Positions 32,596 to 46,152 of a stretch of DNA of 64,000 bases are shown piece after piece (the first letter of the stretch is position 1; the number at the start of each line of letters is the position of its first letter). Source of the stretch: Hirudo medicinalis (Eukaryota > Annelida > Clitellata > Hirudinida > Hirudinidae); NCBI GenBank assembly GCA_011800805.1, contig MPNW01000146.1, forward strand, positions 142,390 to 206,389, in the 5' to 3' direction. The notes under the pieces are model-generated. The model worked only from the letters and a program-made list of their open reading frames with translations. It was not told the origin of the DNA and did no database searches. The position numbers were made by a program, and so were the translations under genes.

Positions 32596-35500
32596 GGCGT
32601 GACAAATCTTGAGCAATATTTTTCCATTTCTTTTCTGAATCACAGGAGGAAAACCATTTTATCAGGTTTTACGACAAAATACATTTATTGATTATATTTA
32701 TTTTTTAATAAAAATTCACCCAAGAATTAATTCCGAATCAATTATTTTTAATTTTGAAATTCCCTGAATTTCAGAAAGCCGATAGGTCTTACGATTTAAA
32801 TCAGGCAATTTAATACATTTAAGCATAAAAATAGAGAAAATACTTTACAATTTCTTTTCAATTTAAGATTTAATTTTTGTATTAAATATTTCTTTAATTA
32901 AAACATTACTTATTTTCAAATTAAAACTAAAATCCTTTAAATAAAATATTTACTTTCTCTAAACAGTTTCTTCCTTCGGACTCTCAGGAAGTTGTCCTGA
33001 ATTCTGAATTTTTCCTCAGGAAATTCCAAATGTGTGATTGTGTGAATGTGTTTGTGTGTTTTCTAATGTCATCAATTGTTGCAAACCTTAACCACGTTCG
33101 TGTCATATCAAATGTTGCTCACAAAATCAGTGTCATTTTAAAGTAACTGCAGGAGGAACTCATCAGAACAATTTAAAATAATATTTGTAATCTTAGTTGT
33201 TGTAAGTTGTGTAGTAGTAGCATATTATTAATGTCCTCAGCATAACTTGATGAATAGGACAAGGCGAAATTGTGTGAAGAAGTTTACCTTTAAATACCTG
33301 AAGATTTGAGCGAACCAATGATGGTTGGTTGATGTGCGGCTTGTTGATAATTGATTGATAAGCTAATGATTTATCAATTGATAAGTTAATGTGCTCTTCA
33401 ATCAATCAAGCAATTAGGTTGTCTTCATTCGTCCAAACAATCAACATTCTAACTTGTTTGCAATCGATGTCAATCAATTTAAAGCAACAATTTCTGAGCA
33501 GCGATTTTAATAGCTTATCATTTACTTGTAATGATTGCTTAATTACAAAATAGGAAGCTACGTTGAAATAACTTTGATCTGTTCTTAATAATTCAGAATT
33601 TGTATGATAATGAAATTTTGGTAATTAAATTTTTCAGGCATTCATCCGGATTAGACAAGGAATAAATGTGGTTGTGCGAATCACAGCTTTGGAGAACTTT
33701 AAAATATGTGTGAAAATAGTGAAAATATTAATAAAGGAAGAAGTACCTGAAAGACAGAGCAAAGGTGGTTTATGAGATGAAAATCAAAAATATTCATGAG
33801 CATACACACGGAAGCGGGAACATAATTTTAAAAATAAATTTTGTAGTAGTGGTAGTATTTTATGAATGTGTTTTGTACGTGAGGATTTAAGAACTTCGAA
33901 ATGTGATCAAAAATGTTCATCAAAGCGACCTTAGCATTAAATTTTCATAAATCGTAAAATTATTTAAAAAAACAACAACAAAACAAAACTGAATTCCTTG
34001 AATCAAAATCAAATAAATTCCGTTAAATCATCAATTTTTCACATTGAAAGAAATACTTGAAAAACTATTTAATTGTTTGGCATTTGTCGTTGGCCTGCCA
34101 AAAAGTAATATGTGATTGGTATGTAACAACCTAAAAAGTCAAAATGGATTATGATTATTTGAGCATATAATTATTTGAACATGTAATTATTTGAGCATAT
34201 AATTAATTGAACATGTAATTAATTGAACATGTAATTATTTAAACATATAATTATTTAGGCATCGCCTTGCAAAACAAAAAGAAATATTTGAAAATCAAAA
34301 CAACAAAAGCGAAAATTGAAATGGTGGAACATCATTTAAATAATGTAAAATATTTGCAGCTTTTAAGCTTTGAACATTTAAAAATTCAAAAGTTTCTCGG
34401 AGCCATTAAAATGTCACTCTGAGGTTAAAGGTTGAAATTGAATTTAAAGATATCGTTTATTAATAAATCATTAAATCATTTATCATTAAATCATTAAATC
34501 AGCTAGGAACACCTTTATGTTATTTGAAATTAAAAAGAATAAAATTGAAAAACATTGAGAGAGATTTGCAACGTTGAACTTTACAATTCAAAAACAACTC
34601 AACAATGGGATTCTACAAAAACAATATTTCTGAGGTTTATTTATTAATATGTTTCCTTAATTAATCAACTTTTTACTTTCAATAATTTGCCGATAATTGC
34701 AGGATGATATCCTGCTGAAGCTGTTGCTTCAAATGTTAGTCTTCAAAGATATTTTATTTAATTATGGGTAAATTTAATATTATTACTTCATTTAGTGTGA
34801 TAATATAATATTTAATCAATTGCACACCAATGTTTTTTTTTCTTAAGTTTTCAGTTCATACATAACAATGTTAAACATTAAACACAAACAATACATACAA
34901 AAGCACAAGCGACAAAATGATTTATTGAGATAGAGGTGATGAATAGCTTTCACTTGATCGATCGCCTCTGGTATGATTTAAAGTATTACTGATGGTCACA
35001 TCGGACACCATCCCTTTTACCGTTTTAATAATTTTCTTTTTTGCTTTCAGCCATGTCGACCATCTTATGTCATTTAATTTTGTTACCGCTTTCGATAAAA
35101 AAACTCTCAGATTAAATTTGCAAATAAAAATTAATCCTATTTTTCTGAGTTTTTCAAATTTGCCTCAAATTAAAACCATTCGTTAAGAAATGTTTACTAA
35201 AAGTAAGCCAAAGTGAAGTAATGTGTTTATAATTTCTAAACATGGAGGCTGATGAGATGTCCGTAGTTGGTAGAAGCCCTTGGATTGGAATGCTGGATAT
35301 TTTACAACGAATTACAGAGGCATCCAACATAAGACAACTTTAACTAAAATAATAACCTTATTAACAAGAACAATAACCTTATTAAACTAAAGTAACGACC
35401 TTATAAATCGTGGCCTTCAATAATTTCGTGAATTTGCTGGGGCTTGAAAGAGTTTGTTTGAGAGCTCGATTTTTAAGGTGTTTTGCAAGAGAAACAAAAG

Positions 35501-37139
35501 CACCTCCTCTACTTTAAGCTCCTTCCGACTCAATCGAGGAGAATCAGAACAAGATTAATGACTTGAGTTTGTCAATTTTATCTTTTTCTAATCTTCGAGG
35601 GGATTGCAATTACATAATAAAATTTCAAAATAATTAAAATTCAGTTTTTAGAACTTTGGCCTTTAAATTTGCATGAAGATAGAAATATACTATTTAGTCG
35701 TACATTAAGGTTTTCCTTGTCAGATGAAAATTGTTATTAATGAAGTAATTAAGCAAAAATATAAAAATATAATTAATCAATAACACGATTAAAGTGAAAA
35801 TCCTGAGAACATCTCAATCCTCTTACGAGCCTCGGAGCTTCAACGTAACACATTTGAAACTTAAAAGCTCTTAAGTGAGACCAACTGTATTTCCTTATTC
35901 TCAGCAATACAACTTTGAATAAATATTTCCTTATTCTCAGCAACACATCTTTGAATAAATAATTCCTTATTCTCAGCAACACAACTTTGAATAAAGACTT
36001 TCACAGTTTCAGTCGCCAGCAGATTAATGTGCTTTTAAGAAGCGTCTTCTTGTGTCTGTGATTTGAACGTGGTAGTTGGATGTGTGAATCGTCATTTTAA
36101 CCTCCACATTGATTAATGTCCTTGTGCTTGACTTTGCAAATTATGATTTCAATCACCCAACACGCGCCATGAACTCGGAGGATTGGAAGACGAGGAGGCA
36201 TAAGTCAAGTTAGAAACACGAAATTACAATAATTTATTCGATTACAACAATGCAGGCCTTCTTGACCGAGGATGACAGTTTTACAAAGTAAGAAGATGGT
36301 GAATAAGAACAGCAATCTTAATCAGTGTTTTTCAATTTCGCTTTAATTTACATAAAATAAAATATTATTACATTTGAGCATTAACAACTACTTACTTCAA
36401 GCCATTTTCAATTTCTTAAATAGTTTTTAAGCTGCGTAAATGTTTGTAAAATCTGCCAAATAGTTTAATTCAGCGTATGTTTGCAACAAAATATCAACAA
36501 TGGTTGTCAAAAAAAGCATTGTAACGTAAACAAGCAAGAACGTCTGTAGGGAAACAATAAATTGTCTTTTCATTATGATCTTAATGATTCCATAGCATAA
36601 AATATAACATCACATTTTATAAAGCGATAAACTGAGAAGGCTCCTCTGACGCTATGCATAAGGCACCATATAAATGAACTTTTCTTCTTCTTCTTCTTCT
36701 TCTTATTATTATTATTATTATTATTATTAATATCTATATCTTTGAAAATTCATCTGATTTTCTTTTCCTGTCTAAGAAAATATGAATGACAGATTGAAGA
36801 ATAGGTTGCTTCTCTTTATGTTGAAGTTTTCAGAAAGATATCAAAGAATGCAGATTCTCGTGAGGAAATCAGGTCTTTACAGATAAGCAAGATGACTTCT
36901 AATTAATCACTCGATTAAGTTGATTTCAAAATGAAAGTTTTATTTCGTCATTAATAAATTTGAAGTAAATGTATGTTGAAGGAATTCAGATGTGCCTGAA
37001 CAGATTTATTAAATTTTTCCATAGAAGATTTATTTTTACAAAAATTCACTTTGATACAAAAATTCACTTTGTAGATCAAAAAGGCGTTCCAAATTAAACC
37101 AAATAATAAGTATTAACGATAATTAATTTGATTTTACAG
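32596..37139. other. AT-rich stretch upstream of the membrane protein gene
   Basis: Apart from the 16-bp minisatellite and a CTT/TTA microsatellite (36678-36728), I see nothing that can be called. Imperfect short repeats of TATTCTCAGCAAYACAWCTTTG occur at about 35895-35990. Upstream non-coding exons of the 37160 gene may lie here, because its first coding exon is preceded by an acceptor. Confidence 0.35.
34155..34250. repeat. 16-bp minisatellite, six copies
   Basis: Units of the form TTATTTGARCATRTAA, alternating GAGCATATAA and GAACATGTAA, repeat six times in register. The alternation suggests a 32-bp higher-order unit at the left end. It lies in a gene-free region. Confidence 0.85.
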
Positions 37140-37159
37140 ACGAAACCCTATAAAAGTCC

Positions 37160-40100
37160 ATGTTTGAGGATCAGACCCCCACCCAATCCTTCACCCCTTC
37201 TGGTCGCCTGAGTTTGTTCCTCATCCTCCTCCTGGTCACTATATTCATAACCCTCTGCATTCTTTTCTGTTGTAGAGACTTCTTAAAGCGAATGCGAAAC
37301 TTGAAAAGGTATGTTTTTTCGTTAATCCAACATTTGCATCCATTTTGTATAAAAAAAATTCTATTTTTGATGTTTGTGATCTTAAGTTCAAAGTTCAAAA
37401 TGATGCTCGAGAAAGTTCCGATTTTTTCCTTAAAACATTGAATGGGGATTTACTATGACAGTAACCCACACTCTCAGTCAAGCAATTGCCAACATTACAT
37501 TATTTAATCGTATTTAATCATAATGTCATGAATTATGTTTGCAATTATGTTTATTTGTATGTTCAATGTACGAATTACAATTTCCATGCAACATGCGAAC
37601 AACAACAACAGCAGGTTTTATTCATCTTCCATTTGTAAATATGCGCTTTTTTTGAATTTCACTCAGCAAAATAATTTAATTAAAATTTTAGAATTGTTTG
37701 ATGAAACAATTCAAGTCATTTCAATTTTAATCATTTTGAAAATAAAAAATGCCATTAACTTATCTGAATGTTCTGCTTCCAAGTAATTACTTCTTTCGCC
37801 GTAAAATTCATGCAACACCATCGTAACATGGTTTACAACCAAGCAGGTTGTAACTCAGGACAACTTGGATCTACTGAAGATCGCTCCCAATTTATTTCCA
37901 TTCCATTTATTTTCATCTCTCACGTGACTAAGTAGCCCGCTAACTCCAGGAACAAAGGTTTCAACCCTGAAAATTATGCTTTTCTGTGTGTTATTTTCTA
38001 GTGAAATGATAATCTAGAAACAAGATATTTTATATTGTATTAGCGAGCCAAAGTAGGGCTTAAATGAATTTCATAAATTTTCTCTCAAGACTTCGTTTAA
38101 AAGTGAAATGTAAAAACACCTATTTGTCTCCAGAAAAAAAATCCACAATTGTGGGGAATATTCGAGAGAAGCGTTTTGAATTTAAAAACGTTGTATTTTA
38201 CTTTGATCTATTACTGTGAAACGTGAGTTTACCTCTTTAATTCTCTCATTGGAGATGGATATATTTCAAGTCATTAGTTTAAAACGATAATACATCATGA
38301 TGATGAGTCTATATATGATGATGAGTCTATATATGATGATGAGTCTATATATGATGATGAGTTTATATATGATGATGAGTCTATATATGATGATGAGTTT
38401 ATATGATGTGTCTGCATATTAATGTTTATCTCCAAAGTGTGGTAATTTGATTTCATTTCAATATTTCCATCTTTCGTAGAGTTTAGAATTTTGGAAAGAA
38501 GTTTAAATGCAAGGGCAAACTTCACATACATATGGCTAATTATTAATAATTAACCTAACAATATAAATTATGTAATATATGAATTACAATTATTTTTGAA
38601 AATATCGATGTATTTGTGCGTTAATGTAAATTATATACGCGCAAATGTAATAATATTCACGTGGAGGACTTTAAATCTTTAAATTAAGATCTTGTAAGAA
38701 ATTGTAGATCTTTAAATCAAGGAGGAAGGATCAGTTTTTCCAAAATTTGTTGCAAATTAACGACTTTCAGGTCATTTTTTTATGTTATAACTATTCACTT
38801 TTAAATCACCTTTTAAAGCGGCCAATCTTCATTTTACATTTAAATCAGTTATTTTATTTTGTAGAAACTTTTCTCGTCCATCGAGAACCTCGGATCTTGA
38901 ATCGAAAGTTTCACTCGACGGAAAAGAAAGTCTTTTCCATGCTCACCAGGGAGGTCGGAAGGTGTTTCCTGGTTGTTTTAAGCGGGAATCCATGGAACAT
39001 CAAGAAGTTCCAGACGATCCAAGTCCTCCTGTGCTAAAGGGCAGAAACCGACAATCAACTCCGTCAATAGAGAAACACGAAATAGCAAATTCTTTCGATA
39101 ATCTTTTCTCGCCTCCCAAAGAACATGCGCACGTACAACATCAACAACATCAACATCCTCAACAACAACATCTTCAACAACAACATCAACATCCTCAACA
39201 TCAAGAAATTCGTCAACAGCCTTCCATTCTTTCTCCAATAAGCTCAGGCGTTCAGCCCACAAAGTATGTTTAGAGATATAAGAGATTTTTCAACAATTAT
39301 GAATGAAATTCATTGAAATTCCATCGTGAATTAAAACAAGGGTTTAAATCATCGTGCAATCGGAGTTGTTTTATTAGAATCAATAAATTCTCCTTTCAAA
39401 TGATTGTGCACATGTTTATTTAGTAAATGGTGTTTGAAATATTTTGAAAGTTTTACGTTCCATTATTTAATTAAAACAAAATATAATTTTGGCGTCCGAG
39501 ATGCGATTAGAAAGTGACAACAATTTTAACATTTAGAAACGATTTCCATTTGGTCATGAATCATTTTTCAACTTTTTGCAGAAATGATCATTAAATTTCT
39601 CGGTTGAGCAGTTTTTTGATGTTTTATCGTGGGATACAACTTGCTGGCGCAAACAAGAGCACAGCATGGAAGACACAAATCTTCCTGGAATTAATTCTCA
39701 CAATCCGTTAATTATTCAGTCCGCACTGATGCCTTTAAAACCGGCGAACATTTTTCCATCACAGCAGCCTGGAGAAGTTAAGAATGAAATATGGTTGAGT
39801 TGGTGCCTTCATATCCACGTGCAGGTTATTGCGCAGCATCAATGCTCACATTCACTGCTAAAAATAATCTCTTTGAGTGGAATTACAATCCGAATTATAA
39901 GAAAATCACAAATATGATACCGATGTCCTCAAAATTCGCAACATTTGTTTGCGGTTTGTGCTTCAAGTTGAGAAGCGAAAATTCGAATTTCTTGGAATAT
40001 TTCAAGAAACCAACACAAAACAGAGTAGAAGGAAAGTCACGTGATTCTGTGCATTTTATGTTTCAATCTCACGAAAACTTTAAAATGCTTCATTCAAGCT

Positions 40101-43100
40101 GCAAGCTAATCTAAATCAATCAGGATTTTTACAATTCTTTATTGAGTTTTTTATGTTTTCATTCGTGTCTTTCGACCAAAAATGAAGATCCACATGCAAT
40201 TAAGTTTAAATTATTAAATTATGTTTAAATTAACCATATGTGAATAATTAAAGAAATAGTTATTTCTAAATAAAATGCAGATTATTACAGTTTTGAAGTG
40301 AAGAGACAAGTGTTTGTTGCACATGTAACCATTTAAAAAAAAATATCGAAACGTTCTTGGAGGAGCAGATGTGAACATCTGTTGTGGATGGAATTACACA
40401 TTTAAGGAATTTAAACAAAGATATAATTTTACGAAATTTAAGAAAAACAAATATGAAAAAAAGTTTATTTTTGTGAAAAAATATTTGAAAATATCATGTT
40501 CAACTAATTACTGAAACAAGCAGAACTTGCAAGTTTAGAGATGAGATGATGAAGTTCTAAAAACAAGGTGTCAACTCTCACTAATCCTTTGAGAGCATCA
40601 CCGACACATTTTTTGATGCTGCAAGAACGAACGGATGAAAAGATTTTCAGAACTTGACGACGATTTAAACTTTTTGAGATTTGCAATTTGTTATTCAGAA
40701 ATTGCATCCAAATTAGTTGAGTTGATATTGATTAGGATATATTTAATTTCCATGTTTATTTTAAACTGTTTTGCATTTCGAATTTCATTCCTTAATTGAA
40801 TAATTTCTAAAATTTATCTGCTGTTTCAGAATAAAGTTTGTTTTAAAGAATAATCCAGCAAACGATGGTATTAAGTTTCATTATTTGTGATTAAGATTTT
40901 CAATGTTTATGTCAAACTTAAGAGAAGCATTTTATGCTTTTCATTTCACACAAAAAATTCTAACATATTTAAATTTCACATAATTTAAATTACAAATTCA
41001 AATCTTATGAAAACTGGTGAAGTGCAAAGACAAGTTACTGAATATTTTATAATCAAGACTCAATTCATTATTATATAATTATTCCATAAACAGAAGTGTT
41101 TATGTTAAACTAACACTAACACCGTTTATGTTAAACTAACACTAACACCGTTTATGTTAAACTAACACTAACACCGTTTATGTTAAACTAACACTAACAT
41201 GTTTATGTTAACAAAGGTAAAATGAAGTTAGTTCTTGGAACGAAACGAACAAAAAGATGTTTTATTTATAAAACTCTGGAAAACCGACGTCAATAATCAG
41301 GCATCAAATGACTGTACGTTGTAAAGTTTACGATATCGTTAAAGATATCGTGCGCAGTTCCACGTGGTCGTAACTCGATATGTAAAGAAGAATTCCATTG
41401 TATCAAATGCATATTATAATGTTGTATCAATTGCTTATTATAATGTTGTATCAATTGCATATTATAATGTTGTATCAATTGCATATTATAATGTTGTATC
41501 AATTGCATATTATAATGTTGTATCAATTGCATATTATAATGTTGTATCAATTGCATATTATAATGTTGTATCAATACTATGATTTCCCGACTTACAACTT
41601 ATATTTTACAAAGAACATTCCCAAGATGAAATGTTGCAAAACATTTGAGACTAATTGAGATTAGTTTGGGATTAGTTATATTTAAGGACATACTTATTAT
41701 CTAAAATGGAAATATTAATGCGGTTAAAATAGTAGCTAAATCAGTTCGTTTTTGAGCCACGACCACCACAACTACGGTACTGGCAGAATTTGTCTTCTAT
41801 CAGCACCAGCAGGTCTAATCGAGTGTTTGAATGTTTAATTCACTTTAAGTGAAGACTCCACTGAACGAAACAACATAACACCACGTCAAATGTTAGAATT
41901 GAAAAATCGTAGGGAATTTTTTCCAAAGAAAAAATGAAAATAAAGCAATAGTTGTAAGTTACAGCCTACAACCAGCGAGATGGATATTGGCTCTTAAATT
42001 AAATTTCCACCTAATCCAACGCATTCTAAGGTGAAAAATATAAATGGCTGGCTCATACATAATGAAAACTTGAAACTAGAATTTATATCTCGATTTAAAT
42101 AGTATTTTAAGTTTCAAATGACCGAAAAATTGTTAAAAATAGTCCACAGGGTGACAGTTTGTGAAATTTGAATTCAAATTGAATTTGTCTATTGCACAAA
42201 TTGAATTGAATTGCAATTGAATTGCGTTCATTAGGATTTATGAAAATTGTACGAGAGAAAAATATGCTCCCAAATTATGATCGAGCTCTATGTTTACGTT
42301 TCTGATTCTCTTTCGTAGAATTTATTTCGACTAAAGATTCCGAAATTTCCATGTCGGTTTAATGTCAAAATGTTTTACAATTTGTGATTCTTATATATTG
42401 GATAATCTGGATATTTTCAAATAGAGTTGATTAAACAATTAAGAATGTAGCAAAAACAACATATTATTTACAAACATTGTCGAGGTGTTCACTAAAAAAA
42501 ATCACCTAAAAATTTGAAGTTGTTGATGGATTTGTTTTTGCAGAGAAGTTCAAACTGAAGGAAGGACGAGTTCACGGACTCAGAATGACGTCGATGAAGC
42601 ATGTGCCGCCTACGGGAAAGGTGAGAATAATCATTTCAACCGAGACATTTCCCATGTGATTGCTTTACAGGCACCTGCCACTCGGTTATCACTGGTGTTA
42701 TCTCTCAGTAACGGAAAATAATGAACATTTTTCAGATTCTTCGAGTTCACCCTACAAAAATGTAGCTCTGGACCAGAGACTTGATCAATCACAAGCAGTT
42801 CAACAACAACTCGTTGATGACGTTCACATGGTCAAAGCGATGAAAAGTTCCACTTCACTTCCTCACGAACCCGTCGGAATGAGGCTGGATCTACATTTTT
42901 TAACTTTCGAGAAATTACTATTAGAAGCAAGAATATGTTACGTATTAGACATTACTATTAGAAGCAAAAATATGTTATGTAATAGAAAATATCATGACTC
43001 CTTAGACATTTGTTAACAGGATCCATCAGCCAAGAAAGGTTCAACGTTCTCAGATTCCTTGTTCAGATCCATCGACAATTTCCAAACACCTCCAAGATGA

Positions 43101-46100
43101 AATAAGAGACAGAACCCGTTTTCCACAAAAATCTCCTCAGCACTCGGCATCTCCCACTAATCTTCTTCAGACGTCACATTCCTCAGCGGACAACCGTCAC
43201 TTTAACTTTGCCGAAAATCACTCCACTTGCCATGTCAAGAATCCAGTGAGATCAAATTCTGTTTCTCGTCACCTCTTAGATAACGACAGACGAAAATCTC
43301 AGCCACCAAGAAATCTTAAGACACGTTCATCCAATTCTTTTCAAATGGAAGAGTGGTGGAAATGTCCAAAGTACAGAGCCAGAACTAGATTTTCTGGAGG
43401 CAGCTGCGCCGATCTTGACGATTTTCAGAGGACAAGAGAGAATTTGCCTGTAAACAACTTGGACACAGGTGATTCGAGCAAGGAGCACATGAAAAAGTTA
43501 AACAAAAAAATTCAATTTAACGAGAGACATTTGCACAAGGCAAAAGTGGAGAGCAACTCGGATCTCAGAAGTGACCAACCTTCAAAAAAAATCCTCAGAT
43601 CGAGCGCCGGGATTAGCTCATTCGAGGTGCAGGGTGACAAGAAGTGGAATAGCATGGAATTAACGGAGAGCGTTTTTTATGAAAGAAAATTTCCAATGGA
43701 GGAACACAATAGAAGAGTCAAAAGTTACGACTATTTTTGCAGCTATGAGGATCCTTTCATGATCACCGAATTTCTGAATGGTCCCTATCATGATGAAGAT
43801 CATGGCATTGTGGTAAGTGATGGTTTGCATCTTTCCAACGCAAAAAGTGGTTCTGTCCTCCACAGCAAGCCTGTTCTTGGCGTGAGTTTTGAAGACGATT
43901 CCTCAGTAGAATCTCATCGAAGCAAGGAAACTTCGATGAATGTTCCCGCTGATCCTAATCAAACTGAAGATATGTCGCTCAAACAAAAGATTCGATTTCA
44001 GGGCAAGCCAGAAGAAAATCTCTCATCCTTAAAAACAAGTCAAAAAAATTCCATCCAATTAGAAGTTTCTAGGTGGTCTCAAGATTCTAAACTCAGACGT
44101 CAAACTTTCAGCATGGCCGTCATTCCTCCAACTCGTGAGTCAACCAGCTCTACAACTGCCCACACAACGACTGGAAATGGAACAAACAGCTTCGATAGCG
44201 TTGCAACTGAACACGATGCTTCTGGATCCTCAAGCAGATGTGGAGTCACCACAACTTCCATTGAATCATCAGCTACGAATGCAAGTACTGACAGCACAAG
44301 TGACAGCAAGTCTCATAAACTACATCAAATGAGAGACGACAGTGGCTACAAGTCCCTGGAAGCGCAACAATCACTTCGTAAAATGGAAAGTGATCCTCCG
44401 TGGTCTGCGGGTCCACTTACGAAAACAAGTCAAATGTTTAAATTTGTTGCTCAGAAGTTGAAAGTTTCATCCTCGACAACTAAATCTCTTGAATTTTTTC
44501 GATCTGCCACAGGAATAAGTACTTCGATGGAAGATTCTTTAGGTCAAGAATCAAACCAAACCAGTAACGAAATCGCTAAACAGCCAACAATTCACCATAA
44601 ACCATCCTTCTTAGCCAGAAGGGCAACATTTTTGTTCGGATTTGGTGGTGCTGATAGTCCCATCTCTTCCATCTTTGACCGTCGAAAGGTGTGTGGTTCT
44701 GAAATTGATGCTGAGAAAATCAACATTACAAAAGAAGTGGATAAAGTCACCCGTGAAAAACCAAAACTCAAGATTTTTGAAAAAATAGCTTCAGAACCCA
44801 CAAGCATCAGAGAAACTTCATCAAACAACGAAAAAGTCTCATCGTCTCTCGATGGATCTTCAAATATAAACATTTCAACAGACACCTCGATTGAAATTGA
44901 AAGGAAACCAAAAGATGAAAAGAAAGAAAACGAGGAAGCAGACATCACGAAATCTCAATCCGTGCCCTCATCGACAACGAATTCTTTCGCAGTGTGCTTT
45001 AACCGCATGCTCAGCAAAGCCGAACTTTATATTTCTGCCACCAAAAGTCAGGCTGAAAGTATTTTTCTTGGTCTTTCAGGAAGCGTAGAACAACCTGGAA
45101 GTCCAAACAAAGATGATCTCCAAGGTCCCACCACTGTCCCTTCTTGTTCAGAACAAACTCCTCCCATCTCTGACATCAATTCGCTTCGGTCAAAATGGAA
45201 ATTGGCAGCAAAATTGGTCGGAGAATCTTGGAATAAAAACAAAAGTTTTCCTGAAACCGTTGAGAAGTTTGCAAAGCACAACTTAAGAGAGGGAAGCAGC
45301 ATCACTGAGGAGACCACTGGCTGCCAGTTAGAAAAACAAAACCAAGTTGACAAATTGATCAGCAAGAATGAAAGCTCCAGTCTACCTGTGATTCCAACCT
45401 CGGAACGACTTCAAAGGATCCTAGAACAGCAAAAAGCTTTGAGGAGTAAGGCGCTTGTCTCTTCGTTCCCAGAGCAAACAAACGATGACAAACGACCTCT
45501 ACAGTCAGAAAAACCAAGACTTAAACAGCTAGAACTGATCAAACAACCCCAAACGCAAAAATCATTTCAAAGCTTTGAGCTTCAAGAATCTCAGATTTCT
45601 TCCCATGAAAACCTAGTTAAACCACTTTCCTTAGACTCGGCAGTCTTTCTCAGCTCGGGAAGACAAGAGCCCAAAGGCGTTTCTACTTTCCAGTCTTATG
45701 TTTTTAAGTCAGCCCTTCCATCTCACGTCGAATCAATCAAACGGGGAGACCTCAAGACTGCTTCCAAAAAGAGACGTGCCTACAGAGACAAAAAGCAGAA
45801 AGAGGAACTGGTAGACTTAGACTCAGAAGAGCGCTCCACAACTCAACGTACTTCTACTGGCTCAACTTCGTCTCCATCTTCGCGTCTCAAAGACAAAACA
45901 TTTGCTTCATCAAGCCTCAGCACAAGTTTTTCTGGAAATGATGACCAAGAAGCTCATTCGTCTACCTCTGCCACCACAGATGACGTCACTGCTTTGACCT
46001 TCGTACGTCATTCCTCAGGGCGCCTTGTTTACAGAGATTATAGTGTAGATGCCAAAACGGAGGCCATTTTCAATGAGTTTCTGCAGTTCGACCCGAACTT

Positions 46101-46152
46101 GGAACCTAAAACGACGAAAAGACGGAAAAGCTTCAACAAAGATGAAGAATAA
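37160..46152 (+). CDS. Unrecognised single-pass membrane protein with long disordered cytosolic region, 5 exons, about 1301 aa
   Basis: I do not recognise the family. Coding exons: 37160-37308, 38865-39263, 42544-42620, 42736-42883, 43020-46152. All phases agree and the total is 3906 nt. The protein starts with about 16 residues, then one hydrophobic segment (about 17-41, ending ILFCCRDF) followed by basic residues, which predicts a short outer N-terminus, a cytosolic body and a possible palmitoylated CC pair. Exon 2 contains a His/Gln-rich run. The last exon alone encodes about 1045 residues, Ser/Thr/Lys-rich and mostly disordered, with short hydrophobic islands such as RRATFLFGFGG and IFLGLSGSV. 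The tail is compact: SSGRLVYRDYSVDAKTEAIF, then NEFLQFDPNLEP and a basic end. The exon 4 donor would be GC (AG then GCTGGA) and is the weakest point. A TTTTACAG acceptor just upstream of exon 1 points to an upstream untranslated exon. An AATAAA overlaps the stop codon. Confidence 0.75.
38296..38404. repeat. 18-bp minisatellite in intron 1 of the membrane protein gene
   Basis: ATGATGATGAGTYTATAT repeats about six times with C/T variation at one place. It lies wholly in the intron. Confidence 0.9.
39600..40114 (+). pseudogene. Unrecognised broken ORF inside intron 2 of the membrane protein gene
   Basis: Two overlapping frames (39666-39917 and 39791-40114) read like one protein with a single frameshift near 39790. 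The first gives a Pro/Asn-rich start and the second continues VELVPSYPRAGYCAASMLTF and NLFEWNYNPNYKKIT. Composition is more protein-like than the surrounding intron. No family was recognised. It could be a retro-derived copy, a relic or chance. Confidence 0.25.
41098..41212. repeat. 26-bp minisatellite in intron 2
   Basis: GTTTATGTTAAACTAACACT plus AACACC repeats four times almost perfectly, followed by a half unit. Confidence 0.9.
41401..41575. repeat. 24-bp minisatellite in intron 2, seven copies
   Basis: TATCAATTGCATATTATAAT plus GTTG repeats seven times with only two or three substitutions, in the first two copies. Because 24 is a multiple of 3, all frames stay open over it, producing repetitive peptides that are not genes. 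Confidence 0.92.

Noticed and set aside
41401..41575. Regular direct repeats resembling a CRISPR array
   Set aside because: The repeats are head-to-tail with no unique spacers, lie in an intron and are in an animal genome; this is a minisatellite.
41290..41658. Repetitive peptides (HYNMQLIQ and IIMLYQLH types)
   Set aside because: The 24-bp unit is a multiple of three, so frames remain open by chance.
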